Shown: positions 43,101 through 50,482 of the stretch, piece by piece
Layout: each line of letters begins with the position of its first letter
Position numbering within the stretch: position 1 is the stretch's first letter
DNA from: Sitta carolinensis
Taxonomy: Eukaryota > Chordata > Aves > Passeriformes > Sittidae
Direction of reading: 5' to 3'
DNA: 64,000 nucleotides
Assembly (NCBI GenBank): GCA_032173965.1
Contig: CM063288.1
Coordinates: 14,302,501-14,366,500, forward strand
Translations under genes and position numbers: made by a program
The notes under the pieces: generated by a model
What the model was told of the DNA's origin: nothing
What the model saw: only the letters and a program-made list of their open reading frames with translations
Database searches by the model: none

Positions 43101-43922
43101 GATGATCTGGTGAGTACCATAAATGTGACTTTAGAATTAAGCTCTAAATGAAAGGTGCAATGAAAGAGCCAAATGCTTCCTAAAGCAGTAGGCATTAGAG
43201 TGCGTGGCTTAGAAAACACCTAAGGAATTGAATCAGAAAAGCCACATGAAATTACTTACTTGCTATTGTGAAACTCTTAGTCAGATGTATAATTTCGTGA
43301 TAGCAAATACTATGTGATGTAGTAACACAGGTGCTTAGAGGGGTGAAATGCCTCTAATGTGCTTCAAAAGAGCCAGTGAGCCACTCATTTAATAGTGCAT
43401 TGGTATAATTTACCATAATAGCATTTTAAAAAGTTTGTAGCTCTTGAACAGCTAGTTATGTGGATTGAAAACTGAAAAACATTTTTAAAAAGATGTTTTA
43501 ATCTTTTGAATTAAACTCCTTTATATAGGCTTGCTGAAATTCAAGGATAACAGGCTTTTTAATAAATATTTTAGCCATCTTTTACAGGCTGACTCAAATG
43601 ACAGATTACAAATTTGTCTCCAAGTCTTAAGCTGATGGTGTAGATGGTTTTAAAGAAGCTTCCATAGCAGACAGATTTTTACATTTGGACTGTACTTTTA
43701 GAAATCTATAAATTGCACATATGATTATGTGAAGATAAGAATTTTAGGTTTGTTTTTGTACTTTATAGAAGATTAGTACTGAATTCTGTGCAATCCCTTT
43801 ATGTTACATAATAAGAATTTCCAAATTTGCTTGGTTTTCTTAGCACTAAACACATGTAAAAATAACTTCAGTGCTGCTTTTTTCAAATCTGTTTCTTCTG
43901 TTTGCAGCTGGACATGATGTGA
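1380..43922 (+). CDS. XRCC5: XRCC5 (Ku80), coding exons 5-21 with introns; 5' part lies upstream of the window
   Basis: Ku80 pairs with Ku70 (XRCC6) to form a ring that threads onto broken DNA ends in the nucleus, then recruits DNA-PKcs, XRCC4-LIG4 and other end-joining factors; it also acts at telomeres. Seventeen exons were assembled by matching conceptual translation to the known vertebrate Ku80 sequence and requiring AG/GT splice sites and phase agreement. The deduced portion is about 604 residues once the exon 17 frame break is set aside, against 609 for the same part of human Ku80. Order: rest of the vWA-like domain (exons 5-7), beta-barrel and arm (8-14), linker with basic stretch (14-15), helical C-terminal domain (16-19), acidic tail (20-21). 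Exon numbers assume the human 21-exon layout. One odd point: exon 17 contains an extra base that causes a premature stop at 35434. Identity is certain; coding status of this copy is not. Confidence 0.97.
1501..4216 (+). other. XRCC5: XRCC5 intron 5
   Basis: About 2.7 kb. A degraded minus-strand CR1 fragment occupies roughly 3563-4065. A 137-codon minus-strand ORF at 2427-2840 resembles nothing I know and is taken as chance. The rest is unremarkable AT-rich intron. Confidence 0.8.
3563..4065 (-). mobile_element. CR1 LINE fragment, old, 3' part
   Basis: The plus strand reads through the CR1 3' region in reverse: a CACAGGCCTGGAACGGCC box and ATCTAGAGCAATCCTC, then a TGATGGAGACTC block, then near 4010 a block resembling the CR1 stretch ACCCAGAACTGG...CACTCTGGTCAAGATG...CCAATGCCAAGTAGA. 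Many mismatches suggest an old insertion. It ends about 150 bp before exon 6. Boundaries are approximate. Confidence 0.7.
4217..4405 (+). CDS. XRCC5: XRCC5 exon 6
   Basis: Begins by completing the Phe codon from exon 5 and reads [17 protein letters not shown], later [18 protein letters not shown] and [13 protein letters not shown]; human has FLPFSLGKEDGSGD, KGITEQQKEGLEIVKMVM and GEDGLDEIYSF. It covers the end of the vWA-like domain. The acceptor is TTATTAG and the donor AG|GTAAAT. The exon ends with two bases of a codon completed in exon 7. Confidence 0.96.
4406..7344 (+). other. XRCC5: XRCC5 intron 6
   Basis: About 2.9 kb of AT-rich intron with short A and T runs (for example around 6870). 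No repeat family, RNA gene or further exon was recognised. Confidence 0.75.
7345..7459 (+). CDS. XRCC5: XRCC5 exon 7
   Basis: Reads [19 protein letters not shown], then [20 protein letters not shown]; human is SESLRKLCVFKKIERHSIH, then [20 protein letters not shown]. This is the transition from the vWA-like domain into the DNA-binding beta-barrel. Several AGs are clustered at the acceptor (TTTAGAGAGAG); only the first gives an open frame. Donor TCA|GTAAGT, phase 0. Confidence 0.95.
7460..9111 (+). other. XRCC5: XRCC5 intron 7
   Basis: About 1.65 kb. Contains the 28-bp tandem duplication at 7735-7790; otherwise nothing was recognised. Confidence 0.75.
7735..7790. repeat. 28-bp direct tandem duplication (2 copies)
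   Basis: Two head-to-tail 28-bp units (7735-7762 and 7763-7790) differ by one base (GCC versus GCT in ATTAAGAATGCYGTGATTG). The first bases of a third unit follow. Consistent with a young replication-slippage duplication inside the intron. Confidence 0.95.
9112..9250 (+). CDS. XRCC5: XRCC5 exon 8
   Basis: Reads [20 protein letters not shown], then [20 protein letters not shown] and KDDTIQ; human is [46 protein letters not shown]. The [15 protein letters not shown] block is a Ku80 signature in the beta-barrel. The acceptor tract before AAG at 9109-9111 has a modest pyrimidine content. Donor CAAG|GTATGA; ends with the first base of a Gly codon. Confidence 0.96.
9251..11292 (+). other. XRCC5: XRCC5 intron 8
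   Basis: About 2.0 kb. Holds a short ATA/ATT-type trinucleotide microsatellite near 9475-9493 and a related broken tract to about 9525. Nothing else was recognised. Confidence 0.75.
9475..9493. repeat. (TAA)n microsatellite
   Basis: An uninterrupted run of about six TAA units, followed after 30 bp by a shorter AATAATAATAA run. Simple-sequence repeat in an intron. Confidence 0.9.
11293..11405 (+). CDS. XRCC5: XRCC5 exon 9
   Basis: Reads [20 protein letters not shown], then [18 protein letters not shown]; human is [38 protein letters not shown]. Part of the beta-barrel that encircles DNA. Acceptor TTCTCCAG. The donor CAG|GTGTGA departs from consensus at positions +3 to +6 and is the weakest-looking donor in the gene, but the phase and homology on both sides fit it. 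Confidence 0.96.
11406..14767 (+). other. XRCC5: XRCC5 intron 9
   Basis: About 3.4 kb of AT-rich intron. I saw no repeat family, RNA gene or additional exon. Confidence 0.75.
14768..14830 (+). CDS. XRCC5: XRCC5 exon 10
   Basis: A 21-codon exon reading [10 protein letters not shown] then [11 protein letters not shown]; human is VQRRFFMGNQ, VLKVFAARDDE. Phase 0 on both sides. Acceptor CTGTAG, donor GAG|GTAAGG. Confidence 0.96.
14831..15502 (+). other. XRCC5: XRCC5 intron 10
   Basis: About 0.67 kb. A 121-codon plus-strand ORF (15026-15391) lies here but matches no family I recognise, and its flanks show no splice-site logic. Confidence 0.75.
15503..15640 (+). CDS. XRCC5: XRCC5 exon 11
   Basis: Reads [20 protein letters not shown], then [20 protein letters not shown] and IKDAYE; human is [46 protein letters not shown]. 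46 codons, phase 0 on both sides. Strong polypyrimidine acceptor (T-run then CCCTCCAG), donor GAG|GTAATT. Confidence 0.97.
15641..16289 (+). other. XRCC5: XRCC5 intron 11
   Basis: About 0.65 kb; nothing beyond the splice signals was recognised. Confidence 0.75.
16290..16380 (+). CDS. XRCC5: XRCC5 exon 12
   Basis: Reads [20 protein letters not shown] then [10 protein letters not shown]; human is [30 protein letters not shown]. Acceptor CTTGCACAG, donor ACAG|GTAAGA; ends with the first base of an Ala codon. Confidence 0.97.
16381..17601 (+). other. XRCC5: XRCC5 intron 12
   Basis: About 1.2 kb. The frame of exon 13 stays open for about 30 codons upstream of the acceptor, but the added residues have no Ku80 counterpart. 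No repeat was recognised. Confidence 0.75.
17602..17729 (+). CDS. XRCC5: XRCC5 exon 13
   Basis: Reads (A)[19 protein letters not shown], then [19 protein letters not shown] and RLYQ; human is (E)AQLNAVDALIDSMSLAKKD, then TLEDLFPTTKIPNPRFQ, RLFQ. Acceptor CTGCCTTAG, donor CAG|GTGAGA, phase 0 at the end. Belongs to the barrel/arm region. Confidence 0.96.
17730..21773 (+). other. XRCC5: XRCC5 intron 13
   Basis: About 4.0 kb, AT-rich. No repeat family, RNA gene or further exon was recognised. Confidence 0.75.
21774..21970 (+). CDS. XRCC5: XRCC5 exon 14
   Basis: The longest coding exon here (197 bp). Reads [20 protein letters not shown], later [17 protein letters not shown] and RTAQDIFKD; human is [44 protein letters not shown]. 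It covers the C-terminal arm that wraps around Ku70 and the start of the flexible linker. Acceptor TTTCTTGCAG, donor CAA|GTAAGT. Divergence is concentrated in the [13 protein letters not shown] part, as expected of a loop. Confidence 0.96.
22230..22440 (-). mobile_element. CR1 LINE fragment, 3' end
   Basis: Plus strand starts TCACAGAATCACAAAATCCA, the reverse of the CR1 terminal octamers, then CAGGTTGGAATGGACC and further on CATCCAGTCTGGCCTTGAAA and a TGAGCAACTTGTTGCA block, all typical of avian CR1 in reverse. Strongly 5'-truncated. The inner edge is approximate. Confidence 0.85.
23768..23968 (+). mobile_element. CR1 LINE fragment, 3' end
   Basis: Contains CACAGGTTGCCCCGAGAGG, TTGTGGATGCCCC, GTTCAAGGCCAGGCTGG and ends CATTCTGTGATTCTAAATG then GGTTCTGTGAG, the CR1 3' end with degenerate ATTCTRTG octamers. 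It is better preserved and more GC-rich than its surroundings. No coding capacity remains. Confidence 0.92.
26207..26297 (+). CDS. XRCC5: XRCC5 exon 15
   Basis: Reads [20 protein letters not shown] then [11 protein letters not shown]; human is [32 protein letters not shown]. This is the linker; the KKPK basic cluster aligns with the human nuclear localisation region (KKLK). Sequence is loosely conserved outside LAEG-TS, as in other species. Acceptor TTTGCAG, donor TCT|GTAAGC, phase 0. Confidence 0.93.
26298..27734 (+). other. XRCC5: XRCC5 intron 15
   Basis: About 1.4 kb; no repeat family or additional exon was recognised. Confidence 0.75.
27735..27804 (+). CDS. XRCC5: XRCC5 exon 16
   Basis: Reads [20 protein letters not shown] then FKD; human is [23 protein letters not shown]. 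Start of the helical C-terminal domain. The acceptor TTTTTGTAG is followed at once by another GTAG, which would shift the frame if used. Donor GACG|GTAAAT; the exon ends on the first base of a codon. Confidence 0.95.
30036..30212 (+). mobile_element. Possible degraded solo-LTR fragment
   Basis: Compact promoter and poly(A)-like layout: CCCAATCC near 30068, TATAAATAG at 30097-30105, AATAAA at 30116-30121, then a pyrimidine and TG-rich block (CTGTGCTCTGGACACCTG, GTGTGTTGCTGTGTGTCCC) ending CACAGCGACACC. This order resembles the U3-R-U5 of avian endogenous retroviral LTRs. No target-site duplication or internal viral genes were found, so this is a suggestion only. Confidence 0.35.
31862..31882. 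repeat. Perfect short inverted repeat (9-bp stem, 3-nt loop)
   Basis: ATCCCTGTT, loop TTT, AACAGGGAT. An isolated perfect hairpin in intron 16 with no known role. Confidence 0.9.
35408..35518 (+). CDS. XRCC5: XRCC5 exon 17, with a +1 frameshift
   Basis: The exon starts in the correct frame, V-S-Q-Q-L aligning with human A-S-N-Q-L, but there is one base too many in TTAAATAAAC (extra A among 35421-35423). From 35423 on, the homologous frame is +1: [16 protein letters not shown] then [16 protein letters not shown], matching human INHIEQFLDTNETPYF, MKSIDCIRAFREEAIK. As written, the frame continues N-K-P-H and stops at TGA 35434-35436. The exon is 111 bp where phases of exons 16 and 18 require 110. 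The homologous frame has TAA at 35420-35422, so no alternative acceptor upstream can fix it. Acceptor TTGTCTTACAG and donor AAG|GTAAAG are intact. Either a base error in the assembly or a real disruption. Confidence 0.93.
35519..36002 (+). other. XRCC5: XRCC5 intron 17
   Basis: About 0.48 kb; only splice signals seen. Confidence 0.8.
36003..36099 (+). CDS. XRCC5: XRCC5 exon 18
   Basis: Reads [20 protein letters not shown] then [12 protein letters not shown]; human is [32 protein letters not shown]. Helical C-terminal domain. It starts at phase 0, which independently shows that exon 17 should be 110 bp. Acceptor TTTTTTCAG, donor CAAG|GTAGGA. Confidence 0.96.
36100..38087 (+). other. XRCC5: XRCC5 intron 18
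   Basis: About 2.0 kb. Contains an abrupt T15-G8 homopolymer junction at 37590-37612. Otherwise nothing was recognised. Confidence 0.75.
37590..37612. repeat. T15 then G8 homopolymer junction
   Basis: Fifteen T followed directly by eight G, then TGGG. Low-complexity tract; length is likely to be unreliable in any assembly. Confidence 0.9.
38088..38155 (+). CDS. XRCC5: XRCC5 exon 19
   Basis: Reads [20 protein letters not shown] then AEK; human is [20 protein letters not shown], AKK. End of the helical C-terminal domain. Acceptor TTTTTTCAG, donor AAG|GTATCG, which is weak at +4 to +6. Phase 0 at the end. Confidence 0.95.
38156..43037 (+). other. XRCC5: XRCC5 intron 19
   Basis: About 4.9 kb. 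Dominated by the AT-dinucleotide tract at 40078-40216. No exon, RNA gene or recognisable transposon otherwise. Confidence 0.75.
40078..40216. repeat. (AT)n microsatellite, about 140 bp, interrupted
   Basis: Almost pure alternating AT with occasional ATAATTAT and TATTATAAT interruptions. It is long enough to extrude as a cruciform, and it will be hard to size by sequencing. Confidence 0.97.
43038..43109 (+). CDS. XRCC5: XRCC5 exon 20
   Basis: Reads [20 protein letters not shown] then VDDL; human is [25 protein letters not shown]. The acidic GGDVDDL segment begins the extreme C-terminal motif that recruits DNA-PKcs. 24 codons, phase 0 on both sides. Acceptor TTTTTAG, donor CTG|GTGAGT. Confidence 0.96.
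43110..43907 (+). other. XRCC5: XRCC5 intron 20
   Basis: About 0.8 kb; only splice signals seen. Confidence 0.8.
43908..43922 (+). CDS. XRCC5: XRCC5 exon 21, coding end
   Basis: Leu-Asp-Met-Met then TGA at 43920-43922, giving a terminal VDDLLDMM where human has VDDLLDMI. Acceptor TCTGTTTGCAG. The conserved terminus argues that the full-length frame has been under selection until recently. Confidence 0.96.
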   Translation: MDMM

Positions 43923-44419
43923 CCAGTGATACACGGTGACTATACAAGCAAAGTTTTGGAAGAGATGTCTCTGTGAGATGGGGCACAAAAAAAGGTGCTA
44001 ATGAGAAGACAGTACATGCATCTTTATTTTCTCAAATGAAAACAGAAATCCCAGAAACATTTCCAGCTGGTATAAATGTCATCTGACTTTCAAAACTAGA
44101 ACAGAAGATTGAAATTGTCTGAAGTATTTGGGAAATAATGATACCTTTAAGTCTTTTTTTTCTTTTTTTTTTTTCTTTAGAACACTGAATTTAGCTTGTT
44201 CTTTGTATTGCTTTTAGCTAAACACTACTAAATTTAAAGAGACTGCTGTGATGCCTGAAATTCTTTTTACATTGCCTGGGAAGGAAGACAGAAATGTCAC
44301 AGCAAGGTTACCAGGTAATACTGAATATTTAGTGGAGGTAATCCCATAGGTCTCTTGTTACAGAAGGGAAAAGTCTCTATTTTCATGCTTTAGAAAAACC
44401 AACCAACCAACTCAAAACA

Positions 44420-44425
44420 AATAAA
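44420..44425 (+). terminator. XRCC5: Possible proximal poly(A) signal
   Basis: AATAAA about 500 bases after the stop codon, within an A-rich region. No strong GU-rich element follows, so use is doubtful. Confidence 0.3.
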
Positions 44426-45470
44426 AACCAAGATACAGCAAAAGAACTTAGACCTAAGAAAGCACCATGAAAACCACCATAGAGGCTTGTGGGAAAAAAA
44501 TCCTAGGCCAGGGACTCACAAGTTAGTAGTTTGAAATACACAACAGAATCTGAAGCACACAGCAGAGCCAGGTGTGCTGATATTGCCACACAGTCCCCAG
44601 ATCAATAATTATGGTCATCTCAGTACTACAGGTTCTCTATCCTGTCAGCTCAGCAGTGGCCCAAGGTCTCTGTCCCTTCCTTCTACACATTTTCCTGTTT
44701 CACGTGCTGGGATTCTTGATTGTTCAGACTTTTAACTAGTACGGTTACTGTAGACTCTCCTGATGCTAAAAGGAAGAATGAATCAGTTCTGTGTCCATTT
44801 CATACACTGCTGAGAACTGCTAACCCAGAGCACAAGCATGCCTCAAAGCTGTACACTGACAACTGTGATAGATAAGTGATAATAGTTAATACTGTTAACC
44901 AGGATGGAGTAATGTCTACATTATGTCTACATTGTCTACAGAGCAATCCAAACTACTCAAATACTGCTTAGAAAGAGACATTCAAGTCTCATTACAGAGC
45001 TGAAGAGACAGTAATAACACCTCCACACATGCTTGTCTGTTACAACCAGATTAATTAGTTTAAAAGCTGTTCTTTCTTTATTATAAATGTATAAATATAC
45101 TGTGCAAAATGTTATTAACTTCATGCAAAAACAAGGAAAAATCATGATCTGTAATTGCAAAATGTTGTAGAATATTTGCACTTTTTACTGGCCAACAGCT
45201 CCTGTGTGGGAAATAGCAATTGCTTTTTGCCCCTACTTCCTTAAACAGCAACCTACTCTCTCCTCTCTTGCCTCCTATCCTGACTGAGTTGACAGCATTT
45301 CTCAAATGCAGATGGCAGGGAGCAAGTGATTTTTGCCAACCTTTATAGCTTTTGTATCACCAGAAGATATTTTTCTCAACTGTAAATAAGAATTATTTGA
45401 TCAGTGTTTCAAAGGCCAATATATGGAGTATACTGGCTGGGGGTTTCTTATATATTTTTTTCGTTTGTTT

Positions 45471-45476
45471 AATAAA
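45471..45476 (+). terminator. XRCC5: Main poly(A) signal AATAAA of XRCC5
   Basis: Canonical AATAAA preceded by U-rich sequence and followed by a GU/U-rich stretch (TTAAGTTTTGTCTTCATG) at about 45489-45506, a typical downstream element. Confidence 0.75.
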
Positions 45477-45859
45477 AATATTTTAAAGGTTAAGTTTTGT
45501 CTTCATGTTTGCTAAAATCAGGTGACTACTTATGCAATACCTAAAGGAAACTATCAAAAACCCCTTTTCTGGGCCTACAATGAATTTCTGGGCCTAGAAA
45601 CATTGAATATCAAAATCCCTCCACAGAAGCAGAGCGTACATATCCTATTCTTTACAAAGTCTAAACTTTGCAACACCCCAGTAAAGTAGTTTTTACTATA
45701 TTGCAGAGATGATGAGAAAATATTGCTCAAAAGCACATAGAATATAGAACCTGGCGACCAGAATTTGTTTCTTTGATTTAGTTGATCATATTTCTAGAGT
45801 GTATTGCTTCTGTCAATAAATATATATTTAGTTCCTGGAGAATTTCTGCATAGATCTTG

Positions 45860-45889
45860 CTACCTGTACAGCACAGTATGTACAGGTAG
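45860..45889. repeat. Perfect inverted repeat, 11-bp stem, 8-nt loop
   Basis: CTACCTGTACA (45860-45870), loop GCACAGTA, TGTACAGGTAG (45879-45889). It lies about 370 bp past the predicted XRCC5 cleavage site. Too short for a typical microRNA precursor. Confidence 0.93.
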
Positions 45890-46168
45890 GCTCAGTATGG
45901 TGATTGAGTTTCTAGTACTGAGAAGAGGAATGAGAATTTATGACTCAAAACAAATAAAAGTGAATTCTTAGGAGGCAATGAGATCATCTTTCATTCTGCT
46001 CAGCCTTCCGAGTTCAGTTTTCAGAAGCTTCTGATCTTAGAGAGGGTCTTTCACATCAGCAGCCTGATTTTACATTTGTTCTTTGGCAAAGGGCCAGCTT
46101 TCAGGTTCTCATTCAATGACTGGAAGAGATCTTATATTTAGTTCATGCACGCATTTTCAGTTGCGAAA

Positions 46169-46202
46169 TCTGACTCACTGTTAGTAGGTCTGACTCACTG
46201 TT
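46169..46202. promoter_or_regulatory. Paired AP-1-type motifs in a 20-bp direct repeat
   Basis: TCTGACTCACTGTT occurs at 46169-46182 and again at 46189-46202. Each contains a perfect TGACTCA (46171-46177 and 46191-46197), the AP-1 consensus. A longer repeated ATTTTCAGTTGC flanks the pair (46153-46164 and 46219-46230). Function not shown by sequence alone. Confidence 0.35.
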
Positions 46203-49200
46203 TACATTGAGAATTCTCATTTTCAGTTGCCACACTGACCAGTCCTCAGAAGCACTAGAGCAGTTGTCCACTTCAAAAGCAGCTATAAAGGGAACATAAA
46301 GTGCATTTGTTTTCCTGCAAGCAGCAGAACATCCCTTGCCATGTACTTTATAGGCAGAGAAATTATCAGAGTGTCTACAAAACAGAAGACTGATTTTTGT
46401 TGTATCTTACTCGTTTATTTTCTTTCCCCTTGGAAATAATGCCTCTCTGGAAAGCTCTTTGAGTGTTAATGATATGGGGGCTGTAACCTTATTAAGCCTT
46501 GTTCACCATGAGATCAAAGCTTAGGATTGTTGTCTGTGTCTTTTTGTTAATCTGCTGCTCATTGGGCAGAATCAGCTGTGATGGAGGGGCAGTGATTTCA
46601 GCGTTAGGTTTTAAAAGTTTTCGTGGAAGTTGATGGCTGGGAAGATGTGAAAGGGAAAGGAATGAAGAGTTCAGCTTCAGGAGAGTTTCTCCACTCTTTC
46701 TGACCCAGCAGCTGAGAGTTCCAGCCAACAGCCGAATCATTGTGTCATACCAGCCTTGTGTGCAGGCCCTCTTCTCTTCCTTAATTAGAAGAGGGGTGTG
46801 GACTAAGAAGGATATTTTGCAGTGTGGACTGTGGCAGTTGGAGAATATCCAAAGGTATTATACCAGAAAGTGTAAGCAGTATGTGAGGGAGCTGGGACCA
46901 TAGCATGCAGCTGAGAGTGCTCCACAGAAAAGGACAAAATACTGGGTTTGGGAGTCATACAGAAAGAGTATGACTCTTCTGGTTACAATATATTGTGAGT
47001 CTGTAAGTATCTAGGCTACATCAATTCTGCACAAAGCTTTTTGCTCTGTCACTGGGTAGTGGGGTCTGCTACCTGTTAGGCAGTTCTCAAGTTTGGTCTC
47101 ATTCCTTTTTGTACTCAGAAAACAAATTTGTCTATTGGACAGTTGCCAATATGCCACAGTAATATGAAATAACTTCTAGACTGTTACATAGTTTAAGTCT
47201 TGTGATTTGCATGTAATCAGGTTGAAATGAATGTCAGGTCAACAGTATGATGTTAACATCTTTGGAGAATTCTGAAAGCAAGGTTTCATCTCTGTCCTTA
47301 GAATGTGCCACAGAAGTATTACACATACCATCAAAACACTTCTGATGTGAAGAGACCTGTTCTGCTGCTCTGTGGTATCTTACTTGCTAGGGTGGATTTA
47401 CATCTTGCTAACTTTACTGGTATTTGGCTTTTGACAGAATTGTCTGTTTGATGTTGGAGCAGGGTCTTTGGAATTAGAAAATGAGGAAGGAAAATCAGTT
47501 ACCTCATTTGTGAATTCTAGAGACGCAGGCCATTTTTGTATTCTGCATTTGCACATGATAAAAGGCAAGGGAGGAATTCCCTTGTGATCACAGTGAGGTT
47601 GGGGATAATCTGGAAAGAAGAGATTTGACTTGCAGGTTGCTAAACTGGCAAATACGCTGGTAGATGTTGCTGCTGTGCTTGTAAGGGTGAGTTTGGATTT
47701 GTTCAGCCTCACCGCTGTCAGTGTGAAATAACAATTAACTTTAGTTATTGATTTGCGACAGTGGAAAATTCATTTCCACTGAATTTTCAGATTTGCTTCC
47801 TTTCCCCTTTCATCTTCATTCTTCTGTTGGTACCATTACAGGAATGGAGTACAGTGCTGGGAGCACTTATGAATGTCAGATGTAGGAAACATCCAAGTTT
47901 TCTTGTGTTTCTTTGAGATGTGGGTTACAAAGATTTTTTTTTTAAAACCCGAAATGTTCCTAGTACTAGCATGGGACTAGAGGCCTACCCAACCTTTTGT
48001 TTCTAAATTCTTTGAAGAACTACCACATAGAAAAAGCAGTTCTTTCAGCCAGCCCTCACCATTTAAAGGTGCTGGTAAAGGAAGGCAGCATTGACTTCTG
48101 CAAGAGGTGACTTGCCTTTCTGGGGGGTGGAGTTTGTGTATAGCGTTTCTCTGCACTGTTTTGAAGGCAGCTCTGGAAGAAGTTCTGTACCAGTTTGGAC
48201 TCTTCTTTTCTTATGATTACTGAACCTGAAAATTTTAGAGGAATAGATTACTGCATATTAAAGAAAATAAAGGAAACCAGAAGAGGTGAAGTTTCCTTTT
48301 GTAATACTGTCATAATCTGATATGAAGGACTAAAATAGATGGATTAAGAAAGGCAAGGCTTTGATTTTTAGCTTCTCTTACCTTTCCTAAATGATAAAAA
48401 ACCCACATTTAACTCTGCATAAAAATTTAGCATAGAGGCAGATACACTCTTTGCAAGAAAATTACTTGGAAGACATTTGAACAAAGCTTAGCTTAAAGTT
48501 TGATCATATTTTTCCATGCAGCAAGTTTTGGTAAGCAGAAAGATTAGTGTCCCACTCTACTACCCCTTTAATGTTTTGGAATAGTGCTTGCATTTATGAA
48601 AATAAGAGAACTAAACAGGAACTAGAAAACCTCTCGATTTTGTTTTTACAAACCAGGCATAACTAATGCATCTGTGAGATGAGTGCCTTAAAATAGACTC
48701 TTTGCTCATTTGACTCTGCACATACTGTACTTTAGTGACTTAAGCCAGATAGAAATTAATCTGCTTCTTTCCAATAAACTTTGTGAAGACAGCATGACTA
48801 AGACATCAGTTCCTTCTGATGCCTCCCCAGTACAATTCTCAACACTTGACCATCAAAAGCACCTCTTTTGCCAGTAACCTGAAATATTTACAGTACTTTT
48901 TGCTGTTAATAAGTAATTAATTATTCCCCAGCAATATAAAGTACTCAAGTTTGGTCACATATATATTTACTGGTGTATTAATACTTAGGACCCCCCCATA
49001 TGCACCAAGTCAGCTGTATGGACTGCTATGAAAGTTTGTGTCTATAATGGAATTAGTAGCTTGACCATAGAAATATATTTACTGTTACTTTAAATGTATC
49101 AGACCAAAGGATTGTTTTTCTTCATGGTCTTACTGAGTTCCAACTCTGTCTCATCCTTTCTTCCTATTTTAACGTGCAATAATAGGCGGTAATAACTGTC

Positions 49201-50482
49201 ATTTTCTTTTCCTCCAGAAGGGAGTGAATCTTGCAGCTTTCAAGATATTAACAGAAAACAAAATACCTCCAGTGTAGGGTATAACTAGAAACGTTTTCTG
49301 TCTGCTGTCTGAGACAATGCATAAAGGAAGCACAAGCCCCTGAGGAGACCAACTGCGGTGCAGATATTTTTGCCTGAAGCATGTGGATCAGACATAATGC
49401 CAGGAAAAGAAAGGTAAAATAGCTGTTAGTACCTGATTGTTGGAGTTTTATATGACTGGAATGTATGAGAATGCCTTCTCCAGCCTGCTAATGCAGGTAG
49501 TCAAATGGCAAATGTTCTTTCCCCCATGGAGTGAGTACATCCACAATGTGAAAAAATGGCCCCTATCTTGACTTTTCAGAAGAGTTACAGGAGCTGTATT
49601 AGAATGCTTAGGGACCCTTTACTTACTGAAAAAGGAGGGAGTGGGGCAGAGAGAATTTTTTTTTCATTTGTTCCCAAGCAGGCCAGCATTGAACGTCCTG
49701 ATCTGAATTGGTGAGAGCCAGCCAAGAGCATTTTCCTCTAATGCCTTGATACTCTGTGTGTGTGAGTCCTGTGTGAATTTGATCTCTTGGTCTACAGCTG
49801 TCCTGACTTTTCTCCCTGAGTAAGAGGAATAAAGATTTTGGTAAAGCAAGTGGGTTTGGTGATAGGGAAAATGCATATGTTTAACAAACTGGGTTTTGGT
49901 TTATGTGCTATCACTTAACGTACCAGACTATCAGTACGTTTTGTAGCTATTAAGCTACTGTTGATAGCAACAGTAACGTTTTCTTTGGATAATGCACTTA
50001 ATGCAGAAATGCCTTGAAGAGGCAGGGATAGGGAAGGTTTCTGTGTTCACTACTTTTGCTGGCTAACAAACCAGGAAAACTTGGGAGCACCTGCACTTAC
50101 AGGAACCATATGGATAGCTAAGATGGGTGGGTTTGCTGCATGTTGTTTGTAAGGGGTCTGTGGCTTTATCACAAGGGGTGGCTCAAAACTCTGGGAGATC
50201 TGGTGGTCAGGCTTCTTGGAAGATAAAGGAGGCACTCTAGTAGAGGTGAGTTCTATAACAGGTGAATCCTCAATAATTCCTCTAAATCAACCTGTAAATT
50301 AACCAGAGAAACAGGCTATGTCCTCCATAGCTGTACTGAATTTTTTTTACTGTCTTATTTTCTAAGAATGTAAGAGAGCTAATGTGGTTCACTAGTTGAG
50401 GACAGCACCAGTAAGGTTTTAGTCCTAGTTCTGTTGAAGATGGATTCTGTTGAAATGGCCTCCTTATTAGGGACCATTTATT

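Larger units (their letters stand above)
43923..45495 (+). other. XRCC5: XRCC5 3' UTR (predicted)
   Basis: Runs from the stop codon to the predicted cleavage region about 15-25 bases after AATAAA at 45471. It contains a T-run at about 44154-44178 and a short AACC run at 44399-44411. A second AATAAA at 44420-44425 could give a shorter form. The end is inferred from signals only. Confidence 0.7.
45496..50482. other. Intergenic DNA downstream of XRCC5, proximal part
   Basis: No coding sequence was recognised on either strand. The longest ORF (47398-47712, minus, 104 codons) matches nothing known to me. Holds the hairpin at 45860 and the paired TGACTCA motifs at 46171 and 46191. Confidence 0.7.

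Noticed and set aside
47398..47712. 104-codon minus-strand ORF considered as a MARCHF4 exon
   Set aside because: No RING-CH cysteines/histidine pattern, no transmembrane segment and no similarity to the MARCHF4 C-terminal part.
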